Assembly: GCF_018138715.1 (NCBI RefSeq)
Contig: NZ_JAGSHX010000006.1
Location: 6,076,001 to 6,140,000 of the forward strand
Source: Streptomyces asiaticus
Lineage (GTDB): Bacteria > Actinomycetota > Actinomycetes > Streptomycetales > Streptomycetaceae
Length of the DNA: 64,000 nucleotides
Reading direction: 5' to 3'
The notes beneath the pieces are model-generated. The model saw nothing but the letters and a program-made list of their open reading frames with translations. It ran no database searches and was not told the origin of the DNA. This document shows positions 16,464 to 23,930 of this stretch, in pieces. Both the position numbers and the translations under genes were made by a program. Position 1 is the first letter of the stretch, and each line of letters starts with the position of its first letter.

Positions 16464-18824
16464 TCACTCCTCGCCGTCGTCGCCGTGCCCCAGCAGGAAG
16501 TCCACATCCCGCCGCTCGGTGCCCGCCGCGCCGCCGACCGTGACCTGGCGGGTCGCCGGGGCGTAGCCGCTGGCCACCACCGTGTAGTGGTCGCCGGTGA
16601 GCGCATCGAAGCCGAAGGACCCGTCCGCACCGGTGATGACCTGGCCGACCACGTCCCCGGACGCGTCCAGCAGCGAGACCCGCGCGTCCCCGAGCGGCCG
16701 GCCGCCCCGGTCCCGTACGGTGCCCCGGACCCGGGCCGCGGGCGACAGCTCGGCGTCCACGCGCACCGGCTCACCGGCGGTGAGCTCCACCTGAGTGGCG
16801 TACGGCCGGTGCCCGGCGGCGGTCACGGTCAGGGCGTACGTCCCCGGAGCCAGCTCCGGCAGCCCGAACTCGCCCTTCTCGTCCGCGGTCGCCGACCCCG
16901 CGACCTCGCCCTCGGGCCCGGTGGCCGTGGCGGTCGCACCGGCCAGCGGCTCGCCGCCGAGGGCCCGTACGGACCCGGTCAGCCCGCCCCCGCCGGACAG
17001 CCGCAGATCGCAGACGACCGGCAGGTCCGAGACCAGCAGCGTGGCGGCCTGCGGCTGATGCCCGGCGGCCGAGCCGATGAGGACGACGCTCGCGGTGTCG
17101 GGCGTGGGCAGGTGGTACCGGCCGTCGCGGCCGGTGACCGTACGGCCGAGCTGACGGCCGCCCGTGTCGATGAGGGTGACGGCGGCCTCGGCGAGCGGGG
17201 TGTCGCCGGGGCCGAGGACCCGGCCGTGGATGACGCCGCCGGTGAGGTCGGGGAGATCGTCGACGCCCACGACCTCTTCGGTGGCGGCGGCGACCGCGGC
17301 GGGAGCGACGGCGACGGCAGCGGGAACGGGCTCGGCCACCGGAGCCGAAGTGGCCACGGGACCCGAGCTCGCCGTCCGCTTGGCCCGCTGCCGCCCGGGC
17401 AGGCAGAGGGCGATCAGCAGACCGCCGACCGAGGCGGCGCACGCCACCAGGAACGAGACCTTGAACCCGTCCTTGCTCGGCAGCGCCGCCCCACCGAAGT
17501 CGATGGTCTGGTGCGCCAGGATCACGCCCACCACCGCGCTGGAGGTGGACATGCCGATCGACCGCATGAGGGTGTTGAGCCCGTTCGCCGCGCCCGTCTC
17601 GGCGGCGGGGACGGCGCTGACGATCAGGGTGGGCATCGCCGAGTACGCGATGCCGATACCGACGCCGAGCGCGGTGGACAGCACCACGACCTGCCAGATG
17701 TGGTCGATCATGACGAGCCCCGCACCGTACGTCGCGCCGATGACGAGCAGCCCGAGGACCAGCGAGACCTTCGGCCCTCTCGCGGCGTTGATCCGCGCGG
17801 ACAGCGGGGAGACCAGCATCATCGCGACGCCCATGGGGGCGAAGTAGAGCCCGGCCATGACCATCGACTGGCCCAGGCCGTACCCGGTGGCCTTCGGCAG
17901 TTGCAGCAGCTGCGGCAGGATCAGCGACATCGCGTAGAACGAGAAGCCGACCATGATCGAGGTGAGGTTGGTCAGCAGCACCTGGCGCCGCGCCGTGGTC
18001 CGCAGATCGACCAGCGGCTCGGCGGTACGGAGCTCGAAGACGCCCCAGAGCAGCAGGATCACAACGGACGCGCCGAACAGCCCGAGCGTGGTGCCGCTCG
18101 TCCACCCCCAGTCACCGCCCTTGGTGATGGGCAGAAGCAGACAGACGAGACCGGCCGTCAGCCCGAGCGCGCCGATGGCGTCGAAGCGGCTGGGGGTGCG
18201 GACGGAGGACTCCGGGACGACGGCGAGCACGAGGGCGATGGATATCGCGCCCAGCCCCGCGGCCCCGTAGAAGAGCACATGCCAGTTGGTGTGCTGCGCC
18301 ACGAACGCGGCGGCGGGCAGCCCCAGCGCGCCGCCGATGCCGAGCGACGAGCTCATCAGGGCCATCGCCGAGCCGAGCTTGTGCGGCGGGAGCTCGTCCC
18401 GCATGACGCTGATGCCGAGCGGAATGGCGCCCATGGCCCCGCCCTGGATGGCCCGGCCGATCACCATCACCACCAGGTCGGAGGTGACGGCGCAGGTCAG
18501 CGAGCCGATGACCATCAGCGCCAGCGCGACCATCAGCATCCGGCGCTTGCCGAACATGTCCCCGAGCCGCCCCATGACGGGCGTGGAGACGGCACCGGCG
18601 AGCAGGGTGGCGGTGACCACCCAGGACGCGTTGGAGCTGGTGGTGTGCAGCAGCTGGGGCAACTCGGTGACCAGCGGAACGACCAGCGTCTGCATGACGG
18701 ACACGGCGATGCCGCAGAACGCGAGCACCGCCACGAAGCCGCCGCCGACCTCCCGCGGGAGCGGCGTGCCGGACGGCGCGGCGCTCAGGGGTTCCGCGAC
18801 GCGAGGTGGGGCTGACTGGGGCAT
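16464..18824 (-). CDS. MFS drug exporter (DHA2-like) fused to three carboxypeptidase-regulatory-like domains
   Basis: The 786-residue protein begins with a 12-14 helix MFS exporter (about 25-475): GRLGDMFGKRRM is the helix 2-3 motif A and LGSAMALMSSSLGIGGALGLPAAAF resembles the antiporter motif C. An Ala/Pro/Val-rich linker (about 480-525) leads to three tandem beta-sandwich repeats of about 80 residues, each with a G-x-V-x-G/D-x-x-G-x-P-L-x-x-A-x-V signature (VIHGRVLGPGDTPLAEAAVTL, GLTGSVRALGGEPLAGATATA, RVRGTVRDRGGRPLGDARVSL). These are CarboxypepD_reg/CnaB-like folds. Which side of the membrane they face depends on helix number. It is divergent from a MarR regulator across 126 bases with a MarR-type operator between them, the usual arrangement of repressor and drug exporter. 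Confidence 0.88.
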   Translation of the reverse strand: MPQSAPPRVAEPLSAAPSGTPLPREVGGGFVAVLAFCGIAVSVMQTLVVPLVTELPQLLHTTSSNASWVVTATLLAGAVSTPVMGRLGDMFGKRRMLMVALALMVIGSLTCAVTSDLVVMVIGRAIQGGAMGAIPLGISVMRDELPPHKLGSAMALMSSSLGIGGALGLPAAAFVAQHTNWHVLFYGAAGLGAISIALVLAVVPESSVRTPSRFDAIGALGLTAGLVCLLLPITKGGDWGWTSGTTLGLFGASVVILLLWGVFELRTAEPLVDLRTTARRQVLLTNLTSIMVGFSFYAMSLILPQLLQLPKATGYGLGQSMVMAGLYFAPMGVAMMLVSPLSARINAARGPKVSLVLGLLVIGATYGAGLVMIDHIWQVVVLSTALGVGIGIAYSAMPTLIVSAVPAAETGAANGLNTLMRSIGMSTSSAVVGVILAHQTIDFGGAALPSKDGFKVSFLVACAASVGGLLIALCLPGRQRAKRTASSGPVATSAPVAEPVPAAVAVAPAAVAAATEEVVGVDDLPDLTGGVIHGRVLGPGDTPLAEAAVTLIDTGGRQLGRTVTGRDGRYHLPTPDTASVVLIGSAAGHQPQAATLLVSDLPVVCDLRLSGGGGLTGSVRALGGEPLAGATATATGPEGEVAGSATADEKGEFGLPELAPGTYALTVTAAGHRPYATQVELTAGEPVRVDAELSPAARVRGTVRDRGGRPLGDARVSLLDASGDVVGQVITGADGSFGFDALTGDHYTVVASGYAPATRQVTVGGAAGTERRDVDFLLGHGDDGEE

Positions 18825-18889
18825 GCGAATGCCGCCTCCAAAGAAAGTTCAGTTCAGGAGATTGATGGAAGCATGAGAGATGTGCATCC

Positions 18890-18904
18890 TACACAGGGTG
18901 TGTA
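18890..18904. promoter_or_regulatory. MarR-type operator between exporter and regulator
   Basis: TACACAGGGTGTGTA is a perfect 6-bp inverted repeat around GGG. It lies between the divergent exporter (start 18824) and MarR gene (start 18951), 46 bases upstream of the latter. A second, looser dyad (tgtgca...tgcaca around 18881-18914) encloses it. Confidence 0.7.
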
Positions 18905-18950
18905 TCGTGCACACTTCCATTGAGGGGCGCGGGGGAGGCGAGGAGGAATC

Positions 18951-19553
18951 GTGCCGGATCGTCGGCTGGAGCGACTGGAACGCGAGCTGATGCTGGTGGC
19001 CAGGTGCTCGGTCCTGACCCCCCGCGAGCGCAAGGGCCAGGCGACGGACGCCCCGGCCCCTCAGACATCCCAGGCCCAGGCCCCCAAGACACCCCAGGCC
19101 CAGGCCCCCACGACACAGCCGGACACCGGCACAACCCCTGGGGTCGAATCATGCACCCCCACCCGCCTGGACCGCTCCGGCTATCTGCTCCTCTCCCGCC
19201 TGGACGTCGAGGGCGCGATGACCATCGGCCAGCTGGCCGACGCGTTCCAGCTGGACGTCTCGACCGTCAACCGCCAGACCGGCGCCCTGCTCCGGTCCGG
19301 CCTCGTCGAACGCATCCCGGACCCGGAGGGCGGCCTGGCCCGCAAGCTCCGCGTCACCCCGCGGGGCGCCGACCGCATGGCGGCGGAACGGACCTGCCGG
19401 CAGACCGACCTGTCCCGGCTCCTGGAGTCGTGGACCCCGGAGGACGTGGCCCGCTTCGAGGACGTCCTGACCCGCTTCAACCGCGAGGTGGAACGCCAGG
19501 AGGGCCGGGCCTGGCCACGGGAGACGGACGAGGCGGCCCGCAGTCCGGAATGA
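18951..19553 (+). CDS. MarR-family regulator with a proline/glutamine-rich insert
   Basis: The 200-residue protein starts at GTG 18951 behind GAGGAGG. The winged helix is at about 70-140: LDRSGYLLLSRLDVEGAMTIGQLADAFQLDVSTVNRQTGALLRSGLVERIPDPEGGLARKLRVTPRGAD, with the wing at PDPEGG. Between the first helix and this domain there is a 35-residue insert of Pro, Gln, Ala and Thr with the repeat PKTPQAQAP/PQTSQAQAP (about 33-65), encoded by near-identical DNA repeats. MarR proteins repress until a small ligand binds. The adjacent exporter is the expected target. Confidence 0.85.
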   Translation: MPDRRLERLERELMLVARCSVLTPRERKGQATDAPAPQTSQAQAPKTPQAQAPTTQPDTGTTPGVESCTPTRLDRSGYLLLSRLDVEGAMTIGQLADAFQLDVSTVNRQTGALLRSGLVERIPDPEGGLARKLRVTPRGADRMAAERTCRQTDLSRLLESWTPEDVARFEDVLTRFNREVERQEGRAWPRETDEAARSPE

Positions 19554-19627
19554 GGGAGCGGCGAAGAGCGTTGTGAGGGGCAAAGGGACATGACGCCCGT
19601 CACACCCACCGAGGAGGCCAGGAAGAA

Positions 19628-20026
19628 ATGTCCACCCCCGCTTCCCACCCCAAGACCACCGGCACGAGCGGCGGACACCGCGTGGACGTGGAGCGCGGCA
19701 CGCAGCGCGTCACGGTCACGATCGACGGCCGCGTCGTAGCGGAGTCCACCCGCCCCCTGCTCGTCCACGAGACCGGTCTCCCGGTCCGCTACTACCTCCC
19801 CCCGGAGGACGTGGACCTGACTCTCTTCGAGCCCACCGACACCCACACCATCTGCCCCTTCAAGGGCGAGGCCGCGTACTGGACCTACCGCGGCCCGGCA
19901 GGCGAGGGCGCGGAGCCGCGGCCGGACGTGGTGTGGGCGTACCCGCAGCCGATCGAGAAGGTGTCGGAGATCAAGGACCACCTGTCGTTCTATGACGAGG
20001 TGGCAAAGATCGACGTCACAAAGTAA
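19628..20026 (+). CDS. DUF427 domain protein
   Basis: The 132-residue protein contains VTVTIDGRVVAESTRPLLVHETGLPVRYYLPPEDVDLTLFEPTDTHTICPFKGEAAYWTYR and ends with AYPQPIEKVSEIKDHLSFYDE, the complete DUF427 fold. The conserved Cys/Lys of TxCPFKG and the aromatic residues after it are family hallmarks. The function of this small single-domain family is unknown. An AGGAGG sits about ten bases before the ATG. It runs in the same direction as the MarR gene with a 74-base gap. Confidence 0.85.
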   Translation: MSTPASHPKTTGTSGGHRVDVERGTQRVTVTIDGRVVAESTRPLLVHETGLPVRYYLPPEDVDLTLFEPTDTHTICPFKGEAAYWTYRGPAGEGAEPRPDVVWAYPQPIEKVSEIKDHLSFYDEVAKIDVTK

Positions 20027-20116
20027 AAGAACACGGAAGTACCCAAACAGGCCCCTCACCCGGACATCACCCCATCAGGGGCCTTCCAAGATCCCCCCAG
20101 GGGGAACCTCTGACGC

Positions 20117-20578
20117 GTGCACATCCACGCGTACTCGTGGCTGGGCGAGAAGGAGCTGTTCGACCGGGAGTCCCTCCGCCGCCCGCCCGACCGCCCCCAC
20201 CCGCCCGTCACGGCGGAGGACGAGGAGCACTACCGCACGTTCCTGGAAACGTTCCGTCACTCGGAGCTCCCCCCACTGGAAACGTCCCTCTGGCTCCTGA
20301 AGACCCCCGCCCTCATCCGCGCCACCTTCGAAGAACCGAAGGACGCGGCGGCGTGGCTGGGCCGCGAACTGACCGAACACGCCCCCGGCTTCCTCTCCCA
20401 CCAGGAAGCCGACACCGCCCGCCAGGCCCGCCTGGTCACCACGGCCATCGACCGCCTCACCCACGGCACGGACGTCTCCTTCGGCTTCTACCTGGGCCGC
20501 ACGTCATTCCTCTCCCTGGCCCTGGTGACCTGCACCCCCAACCACTGGGTCGCGACCCTGCCGTGCCCCCTCACCTGA
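20117..20578 (+). CDS. Hypothetical protein
   Basis: The 153-residue protein begins MHIHAYSWLGEKELFDRESLRRPPDRP at GTG 20117, behind a gggggaacc stretch. It is mainly helical, with hydrophobic and acidic segments (LWLLKTPALIRATFEEPKDAAAWLGRELTEHAPGFLS) and a final FGFYLGRTSFLSLALVTCTPNHW. No family is recognised and no membrane helix is clear. It follows DUF427 by 90 bases in the same direction and may share its transcript. Confidence 0.6.
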   Translation: MHIHAYSWLGEKELFDRESLRRPPDRPHPPVTAEDEEHYRTFLETFRHSELPPLETSLWLLKTPALIRATFEEPKDAAAWLGRELTEHAPGFLSHQEADTARQARLVTTAIDRLTHGTDVSFGFYLGRTSFLSLALVTCTPNHWVATLPCPLT

Positions 20579-20619
20579 CCGGCGGCATCCGACGTACCTG
20601 CCGCGCTGAGGCGCCGACC

Positions 20620-21300
20620 TCACCCGCGCATATCGACAGTGCGGAGTGCGCCGAGAACGCCGTCCTCGGCTGAATGGAACTCTGGGTAGATCTTTTCAGG
20701 ATCGGTATGCATGCGGTAATCCCATACGATCCAGAAAATTCCGAGTGTGATGATGGTGAGAAAGAGGTAGATTCCAAAGCTGCGACGCAGGTTCTCGTTC
20801 ACTTCAAGAGTCACGGGATAGTTGACCATCCCCAACTTGGCCCAGATGGTGCCCAGTTGGTCATAGAAATCCTGCTCGGTCAGCTGTATCTCCCACCAAA
20901 ATCGCATCGTGCGGTAGGTGGCATAGAACCCGTAAATGCCGAGCGTGAGAAATGAGAGCGCGAGGGACGCTCCTGCCTTGATCGGCTTGTGTTCGTCCTC
21001 GAAGCGCTCCTTCATGAATCGCCAGAGGTCGTTGAGGTCATCGCGGGCCGCTCCGTAGTGTTCGTGCTGCTCGGCGAACTGGCGGGTGGCGGTGATGACC
21101 GCAGCGGTGTATTGGGCCTGGCGCTCCCTGAAGAGATCAGTGCGTTTCAAGCGACGATAGAAGATCACAATCGAGTAGATGCCAAGGGTGACCCACCTGA
21201 GCAGAAAGTAGTAGAGAGGCCAGCTGACGAACCTCTGGTCGGTGGCGCGCCGCTGGTGCACATAGCGATCGACCTGACGAACTGCGTGGATCTGTTCCAT
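20620..21300 (-). CDS. DUF4234-like multi-helix membrane protein
   Basis: This 226-residue protein carries three membrane segments of the L-x-x-x-T-L-G-I-Y/F-x-x-x-W/Y type: LLRWVTLGIYSIVIFYRRLK, LALSFLTLGIYGFYATYRTMRFWW and YLFLTIITLGIFWIVWDYRM. That pattern is typical of the DUF4234 family of small membrane proteins of unknown role. A cytoplasmic, charged helical loop (about 50-110) lies between the first two. The base composition is visibly lower in GC than the neighbours (atcacaatcgagtagatgcc-like stretches), which suggests transfer from a less GC-rich source. Confidence 0.65.
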   Translation of the reverse strand: MEQIHAVRQVDRYVHQRRATDQRFVSWPLYYFLLRWVTLGIYSIVIFYRRLKRTDLFRERQAQYTAAVITATRQFAEQHEHYGAARDDLNDLWRFMKERFEDEHKPIKAGASLALSFLTLGIYGFYATYRTMRFWWEIQLTEQDFYDQLGTIWAKLGMVNYPVTLEVNENLRRSFGIYLFLTIITLGIFWIVWDYRMHTDPEKIYPEFHSAEDGVLGALRTVDMRG

Positions 21301-21447
21301 GCTGATTCCAGTCCTCTCATGCTGGAACAGACGTGATATGTGCCTCCCTTTCCATCATCGCTCCTGCCCTGTTCATCCGTAAGCGGCTCCAGGGCCGGGG
21401 GCGCAGAAGCGCGGCGAGCTCCCGTCCGAGTTCAGCGTTCAGCCGAG

Positions 21448-21479
21448 GGCCCCGCGGACAGGATGTGTCCGGCGGGGCC
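21448..21479 (-). terminator. Intrinsic terminator of the polysaccharide monooxygenase gene
   Basis: ggccccgcggaca (21448-21460) and tgtccggcggggcc (21466-21479) form a 13-bp stem with a one-base bulge and a 5-base loop, starting 34 bases past the stop codon at 21513. Confidence 0.7.
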
Positions 21480-21512
21480 GTGGTGCGGGTGCGTGCGTCC
21501 TTGGGAGGCGGC

Positions 21513-22181
21513 TCAGCTGAAGTTCACGTCACTGCACAGGAAGTACGTCTGGTCCATGTGCGATGCCTGCCAGATCGTGTAGACGACGTGGCGGCCGGTG
21601 TAGCCGGAGGTGCTGACGTCGATCGAGTAGCTCTGGCTGGGGGCGTACTTGCCGGTCGTGGCGACCAGTTGCAGGTCACTCCACTTGAGCGGCTGGGTGG
21701 TGGGGTCGTAGCCCTGCCGGCTCACGTAGACCTTGAAGTAGTCCGCACCATGGCTGGCCTGGTCGTACAGCTTGACGGTGAACTTGCCGCCGATCTTCGT
21801 CGTCTGCCAGGCGCCCGGCTTGTCCAGCGAGTTGTAGCGGCCGCCCTCGGTGTGGCCACCGCTGCACAGCTGCCCGTCCGGGATCGCCGCCGGGAAGTTG
21901 CCGGCGGAGCCGTTGCGGTACAGCCCGTTCCAGTTCCACATGGCATTCGGGTTGTCCTGCCACGCCTGCCAGCACATGGGGTCCAACTGCGCCATCTCGG
22001 GGTTCTGGAAGTCGTCTCCCCAGCGCAGCCAGCAGCCGTAGTTGCGGGACGCGGGGTCGACGACGGATCCATGGGCGCTCGCGGTGGTGGACCACGGGAT
22101 CAGACACAGCAGCGCCGCGGCCAGCAGGCCGAGGGCGCGAGATGCCCAACGTAAGGAATTGCCGCGTTCATGACAAATCAT
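21513..22181 (-). CDS. AA10 lytic polysaccharide monooxygenase (cellulose/chitin-active), secreted
   Basis: The precursor has a signal peptide ending TTASA, after which the mature protein starts with His-Gly-Ser-Val, the copper-brace first histidine of AA10 enzymes. The domain continues through CWLRWGDDFQNPEM, NGLYRNGSAGNFPAAIPDGQLCSGGH, the Tyr-rich LYDQASHGADYFKVYVSRQGYDPTTQPLKWSDLQL and the second histidine segment GRHVVYTIWQASHMDQTYFLCSDVNF. The enzyme oxidatively cleaves crystalline polysaccharide; no carbohydrate-binding module is attached. I start it at ATG 22181 behind GGAGGAAG; ATG 22199 is possible but its AGGAGG is too close. A CebR operator 45 bases upstream points to cellulose rather than chitin as the inducing substrate. 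Confidence 0.88.
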   Translation of the reverse strand: MICHERGNSLRWASRALGLLAAALLCLIPWSTTASAHGSVVDPASRNYGCWLRWGDDFQNPEMAQLDPMCWQAWQDNPNAMWNWNGLYRNGSAGNFPAAIPDGQLCSGGHTEGGRYNSLDKPGAWQTTKIGGKFTVKLYDQASHGADYFKVYVSRQGYDPTTQPLKWSDLQLVATTGKYAPSQSYSIDVSTSGYTGRHVVYTIWQASHMDQTYFLCSDVNFS

Positions 22182-22225
22182 TTCGCGATCTTCCTCCATC
22201 CTCCTCGGGGGACCGGGAGAGCGGA

Positions 22226-22239
22226 TGGGAGCGCTCCCA
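22226..22239. promoter_or_regulatory. CebR operator
   Basis: TGGGAGCGCTCCCA is the perfect 14-bp palindrome bound by the cellulose-utilisation repressor CebR in Streptomyces. It ends 45 bases upstream of the monooxygenase start, suitable for repression that is relieved by cello-oligosaccharides. The cebR gene is not in the window. Confidence 0.85.
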
Positions 22240-22452
22240 AAGTGGGGGCTTCCCCGAGGGGGAGCCCCCGAAACGTAGAGCCGGAAGCCACGCACCGAAA
22301 GGGACGTTCAGCAAGAGGTGCCGCGCCCACTCCCATCGACCGGAGGCGACCACTCCCCAGCCCTCAGCGGCAGTTGACCGACAATCGCGCGCATCCATCC
22401 ACCCGACAGTCCGTCAGTGGCACCCACCCCCACCCGGGGTAGTCGGCAGGAC

Positions 22453-23382
22453 ATGGGCGAGATTCTGGTCGGCACGTGTTCATGGACGGACCGCGCGCTG
22501 GTGTCCAGCGGCTGGTACCCACCGGGGCTGCGCGACGCGGAGGGAAGACTGCGCCACTACGCCGCCCAGTTCCCGGTGGTGGAGGTCGACGCCACGTACT
22601 ACTCCCTGCCCAGCGCCCGCAACAGCACCCTGTGGACCGAGCGCACCCCGGACGGTTTCCGCTTCGACGTCAAGGCGTTCTCGCTCCTCACCGGCCACCC
22701 GACGACTCCGAACGCCCTGCCTGCCGAGCTGCGCGACGCACTGCCCGGACGAAGGGGCGGACGACCGAGGCCCGCAGACATCGATCCGGCCGTGCTCGAC
22801 GAGGTATGGCAGCGCTTCAGCGGAGCGCTGGAACCCCTGAAGAGGTCAGGACGGCTCGGCACCCTGCTCTTCCAATTCCCGCCCTGGTTCACCCCCGGCG
22901 ACGCACAGTCAAAGGCGTTCCTCGCCCAGTGCGCGTGGCGCACGGCGGGCTGGCCCGTCGCCGTGGAATTCCGGCACCCCGCCTGGTGGCAAGAGGACGA
23001 GCGTGCCAAGACCGAGGCGACCCTCAAGGACTGGGACATGTCCGCCGTGGCCGTAGACATGACCCAGAAACTGCCCACCTCCATACCCCCGGTCACCCCG
23101 GTCACCTCACCCGGCCTCGCGGTGGCCCGCTTCCACGGCCGCAACGACGCCTGGGGCACCGGCACCAAGGAGGAGCGCTTTCGCCACACCTACGCCCCGG
23201 AGGAACTGAGGGAGTGGATCCCCCGCCTCCACGAAATGGCCGAACAGGCCGACGAGGTCCATGCCCTGTTCAACAACTGCTGTGCCGACGCGGCCGTCCG
23301 CGCCGCGGAGTCAATGCGGCATCTGCTCGGGGCACCCGCGGGCACGCGGTTACCACATGGCCGCCGTCAGGGGCTGGTCTGA
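22453..23382 (+). CDS. DUF72 (YecE-like) protein
   Basis: The 309-residue TIM-barrel protein begins MGEILVGTCSWTDRALVSSGWYPPG and contains FPVVEVDATYYSLPS, DGFRFDVKAFSLLTGH, LGTLLFQFPPWF, WPVAVEFRHPAWW, ARFHGRNDAWGT and VHALFNNCCADAAVRAA, all hallmarks of DUF72. The last normally reads FNNC, as here. The function of the family is unsettled; a role in nucleic-acid or redox metabolism has been suggested because of its TIM-barrel resemblance to endonuclease IV. I chose ATG 22453 because everything upstream lacks the conserved start. It is divergent from the monooxygenase gene. Confidence 0.88.
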   Translation: MGEILVGTCSWTDRALVSSGWYPPGLRDAEGRLRHYAAQFPVVEVDATYYSLPSARNSTLWTERTPDGFRFDVKAFSLLTGHPTTPNALPAELRDALPGRRGGRPRPADIDPAVLDEVWQRFSGALEPLKRSGRLGTLLFQFPPWFTPGDAQSKAFLAQCAWRTAGWPVAVEFRHPAWWQEDERAKTEATLKDWDMSAVAVDMTQKLPTSIPPVTPVTSPGLAVARFHGRNDAWGTGTKEERFRHTYAPEELREWIPRLHEMAEQADEVHALFNNCCADAAVRAAESMRHLLGAPAGTRLPHGRRQGLV

Positions 23383-23488
23383 CATCCCGTAACAGACGAG
23401 ACAGCGGCATACACCCCCATCCGCGGCGCGTCCCAAAAGTACGCCACAATAGGGTACTTCAGCGACAGAATCGGGGAGGGGCAACGGG

Positions 23489-23923
23489 GTGACGTTCGCG
23501 CAAGAATGGACCCAGCTCAAGCAGAACGCCGCAGGGCGGATGAAGCTGGACAGTGCCGGGACGGAGTCAACGGGCGGAGCGGGGGACCTGAAATCCAGCA
23601 AGGCGGCGTGGCGCAAGGCGGGTGAGGGCGTCGGGTCGCTACGTGAAGGCATCCGAAAGGCGCTGACGGAGCTCGATGAGGGGCAGAAGGGGTTGGGTAA
23701 GGACGCGGGGTGCCAGACCGCCGCGGCCCAGCGCGCAGTCCTCGACTCCTGGAAGCGTTACGCCAAGGACGTGAGCAAGCGGTGCGGTGAGCTCAGGAAG
23801 GCGATGGAGCAGACGGGCCACGATCACGCGAACATCGACCAAGCGGTCAAAGCCGAGGTCGACAAGTTGAAGGCCAAGTACGAGGACACGCCCGCCGTCG
23901 GCGGCCGGACCGCGCACGGGTGA
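23489..23923 (+). CDS. WXG100-like helical protein
   Basis: A 144-residue, almost entirely helical and strongly charged protein starts at GTG 23489 behind GGGGAGGGG. It begins MTFAQEWTQLKQNAAGRMKL and contains SKAAWRKAGEGVGSLREGIRKALTELDEGQ, CGELRKAMEQTGHDHANIDQAVKAEVDKLKAKY. The single W-x-x-A-G-E-G replaces the WXG turn. Such proteins precede DUF1023 hydrolases in many Streptomyces and are thought to be exported or to chaperone the larger protein. It is seven bases from the next gene. Confidence 0.7.
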   Translation: MTFAQEWTQLKQNAAGRMKLDSAGTESTGGAGDLKSSKAAWRKAGEGVGSLREGIRKALTELDEGQKGLGKDAGCQTAAAQRAVLDSWKRYAKDVSKRCGELRKAMEQTGHDHANIDQAVKAEVDKLKAKYEDTPAVGGRTAHG

Positions 23924-23930
23924 GGCGGGC

